Source: an uncultured Bacteroidia bacterium (GTDB lineage Bacteria; Bacteroidota; Bacteroidia; JACCXN01). From it: a stretch of 40,944 bases of DNA. Location of the stretch: the NCBI GenBank assembly GCA_937995645.1, contig CALKJP010000019.1, forward strand, positions 1 to 40,944. The letters run 5' to 3'. How positions within the stretch are numbered: the first letter of the stretch is position 1; every line of letters starts with the position of its first letter. Of this stretch, positions 1 to 7,431 are shown in pieces. A model generated the notes under the pieces. The model ran no database searches and was not told the DNA's origin. It saw only the letters and a program-made list of their open reading frames with translations. The translations under genes and the position numbers were made by a program.

Positions 1-695
1 GGTTTTAATCCTAACTCAATGGCCGAAACTTCATTTTTATATAATAATAAATCGCGTGCAAAAGTTATTGGTACTAATATATACTTAGTATCAAATTCAT
101 ATTGTACAGAAAAAATTCCGGAAGGATAAACAGGCATAACATTAAATGCTTCTTCGGGTCTTGAATGAATATTAGCGGTTCTTTTAGGTACATAAAGATA
201 TAATGGAGTAGCCATATTAAGTAGATTAATATCGAGATTGGCTGCAATGCCATACCCCACTACAGCATAATTTTCTTGTGTATTATTAAACCAAAATGAA
301 CCTTCTGTAAGCATGGTATCTAATCTACTCATGGGAACAAAATTTTCATCTACGCCCTTTATAGTACCTATAAATTGTTTGTCTTTATATTTTATCAAGG
401 CATTTTCTTCTAATACTTCTGTAAAATATGCAACAGCAGGATGTTCTTTTATACTATAAATTTCTTGAGGATTAAAAACTTTTCCTTGAGCAGCTGTAAT
501 TTTTATTTGAGGGTCAAAGGCATTATACATAGAAATTACCAAACCTTCTATACCGTTAAAAACTGAAAGCACTGTAATAAGCGCCATACTACCCACGGCA
601 ACACCAATAATAGCAATACGAGTAATAATGTTTATTACATTATTATTTTTTTTAGCAAAAAGGTAACGTTTGGCGATATATAGTGGAAAGTTCAT
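1..695 (-). CDS. FtsX-family ABC transporter permease, LolC/LolE-like (3' end outside window)
   Basis: Partial gene: about 231 N-terminal residues are present and the reading frame stays open to the window edge. It begins MNFPLYIAKRYLFAKKNNNVIN, the usual short cytoplasmic start of LolC/LolE/MacB-type permeases. A first membrane helix follows at about residues 22-46 (IITRIAIIGVAVGSMALITVL), then a long hydrophilic region that would be the periplasmic domain. The FtsX core and remaining helices would lie past the left edge. The family works with an ATPase to move lipoproteins or other envelope substrates; which substrate cannot be told here. It lies 27 bp downstream of a methyltransferase gene and shares an operon direction with rbfA. 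Confidence 0.85.
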   Translation of the reverse strand, partial: MNFPLYIAKRYLFAKKNNNVINIITRIAIIGVAVGSMALITVLSVFNGIEGLVISMYNAFDPQIKITAAQGKVFNPQEIYSIKEHPAVAYFTEVLEENALIKYKDKQFIGTIKGVDENFVPMSRLDTMLTEGSFWFNNTQENYAVVGYGIAANLDINLLNMATPLYLYVPKRTANIHSRPEEAFNVMPVYPSGIFSVQYEFDTKYILVPITFARDLLLYKNEVSAIELGLK

Positions 696-722
696 GTTTG
701 TTTAATGCACTAAAATAGTACA

Positions 723-1517
723 TTATTTCCATGCTTTTACAATCAGGCCATCTCCTGAGCGGTGTAAACGCATTACATCAAAATAATTTAACACCATACA
801 TACAGGAAATACAAACAGATAGTAAATTGGGATTAATAAGAACAGCCATTTATAAGCATTAAAAATTATCAATGGAATTTTGATGCTTAAATACCATGAA
901 AGTTTACCGGATGGACCATAAGCGTATAATACATTTACGCGCGAGAATCCAACTCGTTTCAGCTTATCTTCAATCTCTTTAGGGGTATAACCGTTTCTAA
1001 CCATGGCATCATCTGAATTTTTCAGTTTATCTTTCCCCAACTTTTCTTTTGGAGTAGATAACAAAAGCATGGATCCCTGTTTTAAAGATCTATAAAAGTT
1101 TGTAAAAACCTGTTCATCTTCTACAATATGCTCCATTACATCAACCGAGAGAATTAAATCGAAGGTGTTTTCTTTTACAAAACTTCTTAAATCGGCTGTT
1201 TTAAAAATTCCGTTTGTCTTTTTAAGTTTTAGAAAAAAGTTGTTGCAATCACTTACTAATTCTTCATTTATATCAACACCTAATACATTCCAGAATTTAT
1301 TACGCGATGTAAGATAATAAGCATACTGACCAAAACCAGAACCCGCATCAAGAATTAATGTTTTGCATTCGCATTTATTTTCCCATCGAATTATTTCTCG
1401 CTTAATATGCCACGAGCGCAATATTAACAAATCAAGAACCTTATAAAACAGGATTCTAAAATAAGGATGTTTATTTATGATATTTTTTAAGCTGTTTTTT
1501 AATTCAGCATACTGCAT
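723..1517 (-). CDS. class I SAM-dependent methyltransferase with C-terminal membrane segment
   Basis: 264 residues. The SAM-binding motif I is LILDAGSGFGQ (about 54-64), with the acidic motif II at VDIN (81-84), DLILSVDVMEH (120-130) and a post-core strand LLLSTPKE (151-158). This is the Methyltransf_11/UbiE-like fold. Residues about 214-244 are strongly hydrophobic and probably form one or two membrane helices, with a short basic tail, so the enzyme is likely tethered to the inner membrane. The substrate is not evident; membrane tethering suggests a lipid or envelope intermediate, which is inference. It sits 7 bp downstream of rbfA and upstream of the LolC/E-like permease. Confidence 0.8.
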   Translation of the reverse strand: MQYAELKNSLKNIINKHPYFRILFYKVLDLLILRSWHIKREIIRWENKCECKTLILDAGSGFGQYAYYLTSRNKFWNVLGVDINEELVSDCNNFFLKLKKTNGIFKTADLRSFVKENTFDLILSVDVMEHIVEDEQVFTNFYRSLKQGSMLLLSTPKEKLGKDKLKNSDDAMVRNGYTPKEIEDKLKRVGFSRVNVLYAYGPSGKLSWYLSIKIPLIIFNAYKWLFLLIPIYYLFVFPVCMVLNYFDVMRLHRSGDGLIVKAWK

Positions 1518-1524
1518 AGCAACA

Positions 1525-1866
1525 CTATTTTTTTAACAGCTCATCTATTTTTGCAGCGTAATCTAAAGAATCATCGAGGTAAAATGCCAGCTCGGGTATT
1601 ATTCGTAATTGTTTGCCAACACGCTCGCCTAATTTATGGCGTGTGTGCAAATAATTTTCGTTGATTGTATCAAATACTTCTAAACGATTCCCTTTGGGAT
1701 GGAAAATACTAATATATACTTTTGCAAACGACAAATCCGGGCTGATTCTAACCACTGTTACAGAAATCATTGCACCCTGATAATTGATAGTGCTCTCTAA
1801 ACGAAAAATTTCGCTTAATTCTTTCTGTAATAATCTTTCAACCTTTAACTGCCTTTTAGAACTCAT
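1525..1866 (-). CDS. rbfA: 30S ribosome-binding factor A
   Basis: 113 residues, the usual length. The N-terminus SSKRQLKVERLLQKELSEIF and the central VVRISPDLSFAKVYISIF are typical of RbfA, a KH-fold protein that binds immature 30S subunits and aids 16S rRNA 5'-end maturation and cold adaptation. The C-terminal part (RHKLGERVGKQLRIIPELAF..DDSLDYAAKIDELL) also matches the family. It is the first gene of a probable three-gene operon with the methyltransferase and the permease. A TACCTTTG promoter element lies 17 bp upstream of the start. Confidence 0.95.
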   Translation of the reverse strand: MSSKRQLKVERLLQKELSEIFRLESTINYQGAMISVTVVRISPDLSFAKVYISIFHPKGNRLEVFDTINENYLHTRHKLGERVGKQLRIIPELAFYLDDSLDYAAKIDELLKK

Positions 1867-1883
1867 GATACATAAAATATGTG

Positions 1884-1891
1884 CAAAGGTA
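1884..1891 (-). promoter_or_regulatory. -7 promoter element TACCTTTG before rbfA
   Basis: Read on the minus strand the bases are TACCTTTG, an exact match to the Bacteroidota -7 consensus TAnnTTTG. A TTG lies 24 bp further upstream (complement of 1916-1918), slightly far for the -33 element. The start codon follows after 17 bp. Confidence 0.5.
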
Positions 1892-1944
1892 GCAATATTG
1901 TAAGATTAAGTAAAACAATTAGTGCTAATTATATGTATGATAGT

Positions 1945-2703
1945 TTATTCGTAGTAATAAACACGAATTATGGCGGCATCCTGAAGAAAATCAATTTTAG
2001 TAATGGAGATGCGGTGTATTTTTAATCCTGTTCTGTTTTTTAAATCGGCTATTAATATATCTCTTTTTTCGGGCTGAATAAGTTCAATATTTTCGTAAGT
2101 AATAAGTTTACTGTACTCACGTTTCATTAAAATATTACCATCTAATGCATACACGCTTAATATAATTACTCCGTATATAGCAGCTTGTTCGTAGTATTCT
2201 AACTTAATGGCTCCTATCAATCCAATTGCAATTACTACAAAAAGATAAGTCATATCTTTTGTAGAAATATCTTCGGTGCGATAACGTAGCATAGAGAAAA
2301 TAGCAAATAAGCCAAAAGCTGCACCCATTGATATTTTTATATGATTGAGCAAATAGGTAAGCAGAAAAACAACCATATTAAAAAGGAAGAAAGTAAACAT
2401 AAAATCTTTGTTACCATAATTGGGCAGATAAATTAATCGAAGAATTACTAATAAAGCCAGAATATTTAATGCCATACTGATGAAAAAATTTTTATCAACT
2501 CGAATATCTTCTTTCATTTCATCTCTCTTCTTCTTTTTCTTCTTATCTTTTTCTGCATCTTTAAATTCTGTATTTTCTTCAAAATAGCTTTCTATAGATG
2601 TATTATCATTTTGTGCTAATAGAAATGAATTTGTGTCTGCTTTAACAGGGCTAAAGAATAAGCCGAGAAGCACTATTAAAATTGAGATTATAAACTTATA
2701 CAT
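1945..2703 (-). CDS. DUF4956 domain membrane protein
   Basis: 252 residues. A signal peptide or first helix (1-22) is followed by a charged linker with a lysine run (about 52-60). Hydrophobic helices then lie at about 74-93, 101-120, 127-140, 153-168 and 173-187, ahead of a soluble C-terminal domain. The segment GAAFGLFAIFSMLRYRT (127-143) is the recognisable DUF4956 signature. The function of this family is not established. It overlaps the upstream VTC-domain gene by 8 bp, so the two are probably co-translated. DUF4956 genes recur beside VTC and CotH genes in other bacteria, and a CotH gene is present here on the divergent side. Confidence 0.85.
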   Translation of the reverse strand: MYKFIISILIVLLGLFFSPVKADTNSFLLAQNDNTSIESYFEENTEFKDAEKDKKKKKKRDEMKEDIRVDKNFFISMALNILALLVILRLIYLPNYGNKDFMFTFFLFNMVVFLLTYLLNHIKISMGAAFGLFAIFSMLRYRTEDISTKDMTYLFVVIAIGLIGAIKLEYYEQAAIYGVIILSVYALDGNILMKREYSKLITYENIELIQPEKRDILIADLKNRTGLKIHRISITKIDFLQDAAIIRVYYYE

Positions 2704-3439
2704 AGAAATTAGTTTTAACGATTTTTCTTATTTTGGGTTTAAATAAATTTTGTTTTACAGGTTTTAAAAGAGCCATTCCCAGACAATATTTACTGATAAA
2801 TCCTTCTTTAATACGCATACTTTTTAAAACACTTTCGGCTTTGGTTACCACCGGCAAATTATCTTGTTTTATTTCAACAATAGCAATATTTTCTAACGTT
2901 CTGGAAACTGTGTTATCAACAAATGTCAAATTTAAGTCAACTGTTACGCGCTCCGGTGCTTCTTTGTTTACTAAAGTTATGCGATAATATTCGATATTTA
3001 ATGAATTAATAAGCGGTTTGGAAGATTTGTAAAATTGACTGATAAAATTTTCTTCATTGGGTGTAATGATGCCCGGTGTTGCAACATCAATTCTTTTTTT
3101 AATGGTACGGCCTTTATTGGTTTTTAATTTTATTTCCAGAAAATGAATTCCGCTTTCGAGATAACTTCTAAAACGAATTTTAAAACGATTAAGTTTTTTA
3201 TTATGATGGGCTTTGTACAAGTCAAAATCTGGTGTATCAAAATAATAGGATTTGTATGCGTTTATTCTAACAGCATTTATCTCAAGCACTCTGTAATAGG
3301 ATTTAATTTCTACTAACCAAGTTTCTAATTGCTTAAGAGTAAGCATAAATTTTTTATCTGTGCGACTGAGCAATTTTACATTGTCCATTTCGCTCAGAGA
3401 GATAGGCTCAAACTGCTGGATGATACGTTGAACTGTCAA
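2696..3439 (-). CDS. VTC-domain polyphosphate polymerase-like protein
   Basis: 247 residues, a stand-alone VTC (CYTH-like tunnel) domain without the SPX domain of yeast Vtc4. The charged residues expected to line the tunnel are present: RTDKKF (26-31), Y-FDTP (66-70), K87-x-R89-x-R91, E102-x-K104, R164 with D168, E189-x-K191 and the closing SKY (216-218). In Vtc4 these bind ATP, the growing polyphosphate chain and metal. The sequence therefore supports an intact polyphosphate polymerase fold, though activity is inferred. There is no signal peptide or membrane helix, so it is probably cytoplasmic, perhaps bound to the co-encoded DUF4956 membrane protein. It overlaps the next upstream gene by 4 bp. 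Confidence 0.88.
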   Translation of the reverse strand: MTVQRIIQQFEPISLSEMDNVKLLSRTDKKFMLTLKQLETWLVEIKSYYRVLEINAVRINAYKSYYFDTPDFDLYKAHHNKKLNRFKIRFRSYLESGIHFLEIKLKTNKGRTIKKRIDVATPGIITPNEENFISQFYKSSKPLINSLNIEYYRITLVNKEAPERVTVDLNLTFVDNTVSRTLENIAIVEIKQDNLPVVTKAESVLKSMRIKEGFISKYCLGMALLKPVKQNLFKPKIRKIVKTNFYV

Positions 3440-4002
3440 GGATAAAATTCGTATTCGTACTTTTTGGTTGAAATTAATTTATTGTCGGCATCGTAGGTTT
3501 TCTTTAATGTTCGTAAGCCTTTTGAATCATAATCGTAAGTTGATTTTTCAATCAGCTTTCCCGATCCATCAAAAACCTGCTCTCCTTTTTTTTCACCCGA
3601 ACCGGTATAAGTATATTTTATTTTTTTAAGTAAATTATTTTTGTTATCATAAATAAGCTCTTCGATTATAAGTTTAGCGGCTCCATATTTATATTTATGA
3701 ATTGTTTTAACTTCTCCGTTTTCGTTGTAAATAGTTTCTGATACAATTTCTCCGGTTTTATTGTACTCAAAATCTTTTTTTCGTTTAATTTTTCCATCGT
3801 TATTTCTAACTTCTTCCGAAAGTATATTTCCGTCTTTATTAAACTCTCGTAATTCTAAAACCGTTGATTTTTCGGTAGAATTATCTACAATAATTTCCTT
3901 ATACGTTTTTATATGATATTTTTTTACATCCTTTTTCTTTTGTGCAAAAATTATTATCGGAATTAAAAGCAAAACAGATACTATGTAAAATATGAGCTTC
4001 AT
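3436..4002 (-). CDS. secreted YD-repeat-like protein, function unknown
   Basis: 188 residues. A signal peptide (1-20) is followed by about seven imperfect repeats of roughly 17-22 residues. Each is built around an aromatic/acidic turn such as YNKTGEIV, YNENGEV, YDNKNNLL, FDGSGKLI, YDSKGLR and YDADNKLI. This resembles YD/RHS-type or antitoxin-like beta-repeat proteins. It is much too short to be an Rhs toxin shell and has no toxin domain. It is translationally linked to its neighbours: a 4-bp overlap downstream with the VTC gene and a 1-bp overlap upstream with the lipoprotein gene. It probably acts in the periplasm or on the surface as a partner of this cluster. I do not recognise a specific family. 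Confidence 0.75.
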   Translation of the reverse strand: MKLIFYIVSVLLLIPIIIFAQKKKDVKKYHIKTYKEIIVDNSTEKSTVLELREFNKDGNILSEEVRNNDGKIKRKKDFEYNKTGEIVSETIYNENGEVKTIHKYKYGAAKLIIEELIYDNKNNLLKKIKYTYTGSGEKKGEQVFDGSGKLIEKSTYDYDSKGLRTLKKTYDADNKLISTKKYEYEFYP

Positions 4003-4730
4003 TAATCGGCTATTATTAAATCAGGAATTTCGTACACTTTATTATTTTCTGTAATATTTACTTCGATGATAACAGGTACTTTGCCGGATGTTTGCATGGT
4101 GGTATCATCTGATAATGCATACACTTTATATTTCCCTTTTCGTAAATTATTTAACTGAAATTCTCCATTTAATCCGGTTCTTATTCGTTTGCTTTCGCCA
4201 ATATCTCTGCCATATACAAAAAAAATATCTTCATCGGGTTTATAGTATTGATCTACAACTACTGTGTAAGATGCAGCATATTTTTTATAAAACAATTTTC
4301 CTTTAATTGATGATGATCCGTTATTATCTGCTTCTTCATAAATGTAAAAATCATCAATTGTTATTTCTTGATTGTTTTTAGCGATTTCAACTTCTTTAAC
4401 AATGGCAATACTATTATCATCCGAAAGTGTTTTAGGGTCTAAACTATAGGCGTAAATTTTATACTTTCCTTTACGTAAATATCTGAATTCAAATTCTCCC
4501 TTAGGTCCTGTACGTATATCATTGTCCGGCATATTTTTATCACCATACACTATGTAAATGCGCTTATCAGCCCCTACATCATCAAAAGCATAAGGAACCT
4601 CTGGCGAATGAAAATTTTTAACATATAAAGTACCTTTAATGGTAGCTCCGCCCCCCTCACCCGGCGCTTTTTTGCAGGAAAAAATTAAAATTGAAATTAG
4701 AAAAAAGAAAATTATTATTAATTTATTCAT
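4002..4730 (-). CDS. lipoprotein with two carboxypeptidase-regulatory-like repeats
   Basis: 242 residues. A lipoprotein signal peptide ends in LIFSC with the lipidated cysteine at 19. Two homologous domains follow at about 29-132 and 140-240. Each starts with an IKG(T/K)L strand, has a TG..GEF element and ends in LRKGKYK(I/V)YA (about 85-94 and 186-195). This is the transthyretin-like beta-sandwich pattern found in CarboxypepD_reg-type domains, which are structural or binding modules. It is the first gene of the lipoprotein / YD-repeat / VTC / DUF4956 operon and is divergent from the CotH gene. It is likely anchored in the outer membrane; the ligand is unknown. Confidence 0.8.
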   Translation of the reverse strand: MNKLIIIFFFLISILIFSCKKAPGEGGGATIKGTLYVKNFHSPEVPYAFDDVGADKRIYIVYGDKNMPDNDIRTGPKGEFEFRYLRKGKYKIYAYSLDPKTLSDDNSIAIVKEVEIAKNNQEITIDDFYIYEEADNNGSSSIKGKLFYKKYAASYTVVVDQYYKPDEDIFFVYGRDIGESKRIRTGLNGEFQLNNLRKGKYKVYALSDDTTMQTSGKVPVIIEVNITENNKVYEIPDLIIAD

Positions 4731-4749
4731 TAATTTATTGTTAATTTAA

Positions 4750-4757
4750 CAAAGATA
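4750..4757 (-). promoter_or_regulatory. -7 promoter element TATCTTTG for the lipoprotein-DUF4956 operon
   Basis: The minus-strand bases TATCTTTG match TAnnTTTG exactly and lie 19 bp upstream of the lipoprotein start. No convincing TTG was found at -33. Confidence 0.5.
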
Positions 4758-4805
4758 AAAAATTAATAAGGCATTAGCTAAACGCTCGACTATTTTGCTA
4801 AAATG

Positions 4806-4836
4806 TTGTTTTTTAGGAGCTTTTGTATTAACTTTA
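4806..4836 (+). promoter_or_regulatory. candidate promoter TTG-N20-TAACTTTA before the CotH gene
   Basis: TTG at 4806-4808 and TAACTTTA at 4829-4836 are separated by 20 bp, the spacing known for Bacteroidota promoters. The last base of the -7 box departs from TAnnTTTG. The start codon lies 45 bp downstream. Confidence 0.4.
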
Positions 4837-4881
4837 TCGTAACATACTCTTATATAAAGAATTTGTTTTATATAATACTTT

Positions 4882-7422
4882 ATGAAAAAAAAACTACTTC
4901 TGCTAATTCTTACAATTAGTCTTTCTTTCTATTATTTAAGTGCTCAGGTTGTTATTAATGAATATTCTTGTTCAAATATAAATACTATTGCCGATAGTTT
5001 TGGAGAGTATGAAGATTGGATTGAATTATACAATTCCGGTTCATCAGCCGTAAATCTGCAGGGATATTACTTGAGTGATAATCAAAACAAGCCAGACAAA
5101 TGGACTTTTCCGAATATAAGTATAAATGCCGGTGGCCGATTAATGGTTTTTTGTTCCGGTCGAAATACGGTTACCGGCTCTGCGGTACATACCAACTTTA
5201 AATTAACGCAAACTAAACCCGAACGCATTATATTCTCAAGCCCTACATTACAGGAATTAGAAAATATTTTGTTAGTTCCAACTCAAAAAAATCATTCACG
5301 CGGGAGAACAAATGATGGCGCAGCAACATGGAGTTTATTTACAACACCTACTCCCAATGCTGCCAATGCTAACCCAAAGCAAGAATACGCTACTAAACCG
5401 GTTTTAAGTGTTCAAGCAGGGTTTTATTCCAGCGCACAAACAGTAAGTATTACAAGTCCTGATGCCAATGTAACCATACGATATACTTTAGACGGAACAG
5501 AACCTACGGCTGCTTCTACTGCATATACTGCGCCTTTAAATATAACGCAAACAACCGTTGTAAAAGCAAAAGCATTTAGTGCTAATCCTGATATACCACC
5601 CAGTTTTACCGAAACTAATACCTATTTTATAAATGTTACGCATTCGTTTGCTGTTGTATCCGTTAGCGGAACAAATTTAAACTTACTCTTTGGCGGCAAT
5701 CAAACAGAAAGGGAAGGCTGGTTTGAATATTTCAATGACAGTTTAATTTTTAAATCGGAAGCATCCGGCATGTTTAACAAACATGGAAATGACTCATGGG
5801 CATATCAGCAAAGAGGAGTTGATTTTGTAGCACGCGATCAGTTTGGTGATAATTATGGCATTTTACATAAACTATTTAAAACCAAAAACAGAAAAGAATT
5901 TCAACGATTAATATTAAAAGCTGCTGCAAACGATAACTATCCTTTTGAAACCGGCGGAGCACATATACGAGATTCGTACGTACATCATTTATCACAAACA
6001 GGAAAATTAAATTTAGATGAACGCAGCTGGGCGCCTGTTATACTATACATGAATGGTCAATACTGGGGGGTTTATGATATTCGCGAAAAAGTAGATGATC
6101 ATGATTTTACAGATCACTACTATAATCAAGGGGAATTTGACTTGCAATTTTTAAAAACATGGGGCGCCACATGGTCGGAATATGGAGGAATCCAAGCTCA
6201 AACAGATTGGAATACATTAAGAAACTTTATTACCTCTAACAACATGGCCATACAAGCAAATTTTGACCATGTGGACAGTTTATACAACTGGAAAAGTTTG
6301 GTAGATTATTTTTGCCTAAATTCTTACGTAGTATGTATGGATTGGCTCAACTGGAATACCGCATGGTGGAGAGGCCTAAATCCTAATGGCGACAAAAAGA
6401 AATGGAGATACGTTTTGTGGGATATGGATGCCACATTTGGTCATTATATAAACTATACAGGAATACCCGACCAATCAGCCAATGCCGACCCTTGTAATGT
6501 TGAAAATTTGCCTAATCCCGGAGGGCAAGGTCATACCCAAATTTTAAACGCATTAATGGCCAATCCAACATTTAAGCAATATTACATTAGCCGATACATC
6601 GATTTAGGGAATACCGTATTTTCCTGCACCAATATGCTAAATTTATTGGATAGCATGATAGCTGTAATTGCTCCGGAAATGCCGGGGCAAATAGCAAAAT
6701 GGGGTGGCAGTATGGCGGGATGGCAAAACAATGTACAACAGTTACGAAATTTTATTCAGCAACGTTGTGTTGCTATTTCGCAAGGGATGAACGATTGTTA
6801 CCAAACCACCGGACCTTATGTAGTAAAATTCAATGTTTCACCACCAAATTCAGGAACTATAAAAATCAACTCCATAACACCAACCAATTATGTATTTACA
6901 GGCAATTATTATGGCAACATTCAAACGCTATTGAGAGCTAATCCTTCTCCGGGGTATATTTTTGACAAATGGTTTATTGCAAACAATTCCATTTTACCCT
7001 CCATTTATGATAGCAGTGCTTATGTTACATTTTCACAAGCAGATAGTGTAGTTGCTATTTTTAAATTAATTCAAACTCCGCAAGACAGCATCCCAACACC
7101 TGACCCTGACACAACAGACACAACGGTAGTAACACCCGGAGGGCCGGGTGCAGGAATTTTTGTACCAAATGCATTTTCTCCCAATGGCGATGGAAATAAT
7201 GATATATTAAAGCTTTATGGTGCAAAAATTCAAAGCATAGAATTTTATGTTTATAACCGATGGGGGCAACGCGTATTTGAATCGAAAGAATTAAGTAAAA
7301 CATGGGATGGAACATTTAACGGAGAATTGTTGAATGCCGGGGTTTATCCTTACCTGCTCAGAGTTGTTTTTGAAAATGGCGATAATCTGGAGAAGCGAGG
7401 TAATATAACATTAGTAAGATAA
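4882..7422 (+). CDS. secreted CotH-kinase family protein with lamin-tail, chitobiase-like and T9SS type B sorting domains
   Basis: 846 residues. Domains in order: signal peptide (1-21); lamin-tail domain (about 22-155, INEYSC..DWIELYN); chitobiase/hexosaminidase C-terminal-like beta domain (about 172-250, TIRYTLDGTEPT); CotH kinase domain (about 260-640) with NGQYWGVYDIREK (391-403) and the acidic motif YVLWDMDATFG (510-520); an InlB B-repeat-like stretch (about 645-728, PSPGYIFDKWF); an acidic Pro/Thr linker; and a CHU_C/gliding-type C-terminal domain (about 758-846, FVPNAFSPNGDGNND and YNRWGQRVFE). The last marks export by type IX secretion. CotH in Bacillus is a protein kinase of spore-coat proteins; whether this protein phosphorylates anything is inference. 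It is divergent from the VTC/DUF4956 operon and 9 bp upstream of porP/sprF. Confidence 0.92.
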   Translation: MKKKLLLLILTISLSFYYLSAQVVINEYSCSNINTIADSFGEYEDWIELYNSGSSAVNLQGYYLSDNQNKPDKWTFPNISINAGGRLMVFCSGRNTVTGSAVHTNFKLTQTKPERIIFSSPTLQELENILLVPTQKNHSRGRTNDGAATWSLFTTPTPNAANANPKQEYATKPVLSVQAGFYSSAQTVSITSPDANVTIRYTLDGTEPTAASTAYTAPLNITQTTVVKAKAFSANPDIPPSFTETNTYFINVTHSFAVVSVSGTNLNLLFGGNQTEREGWFEYFNDSLIFKSEASGMFNKHGNDSWAYQQRGVDFVARDQFGDNYGILHKLFKTKNRKEFQRLILKAAANDNYPFETGGAHIRDSYVHHLSQTGKLNLDERSWAPVILYMNGQYWGVYDIREKVDDHDFTDHYYNQGEFDLQFLKTWGATWSEYGGIQAQTDWNTLRNFITSNNMAIQANFDHVDSLYNWKSLVDYFCLNSYVVCMDWLNWNTAWWRGLNPNGDKKKWRYVLWDMDATFGHYINYTGIPDQSANADPCNVENLPNPGGQGHTQILNALMANPTFKQYYISRYIDLGNTVFSCTNMLNLLDSMIAVIAPEMPGQIAKWGGSMAGWQNNVQQLRNFIQQRCVAISQGMNDCYQTTGPYVVKFNVSPPNSGTIKINSITPTNYVFTGNYYGNIQTLLRANPSPGYIFDKWFIANNSILPSIYDSSAYVTFSQADSVVAIFKLIQTPQDSIPTPDPDTTDTTVVTPGGPGAGIFVPNAFSPNGDGNNDILKLYGAKIQSIEFYVYNRWGQRVFESKELSKTWDGTFNGELLNAGVYPYLLRVVFENGDNLEKRGNITLVR

Positions 7423-7427
7423 GGAGG
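7420..7427 (+). promoter_or_regulatory. perfect Shine-Dalgarno sequence TAAGGAGG for porP/sprF
   Basis: The eight bases include the stop codon of the CotH gene (TAA) and end 4 bp before the ATG of porP/sprF. This full anti-SD complement is uncommon in Bacteroidota, where most genes lack an SD. It suggests coupled or reinitiated translation of the secretion-associated gene after the CotH gene. Confidence 0.7.
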
Positions 7428-7431
7428 AAGA

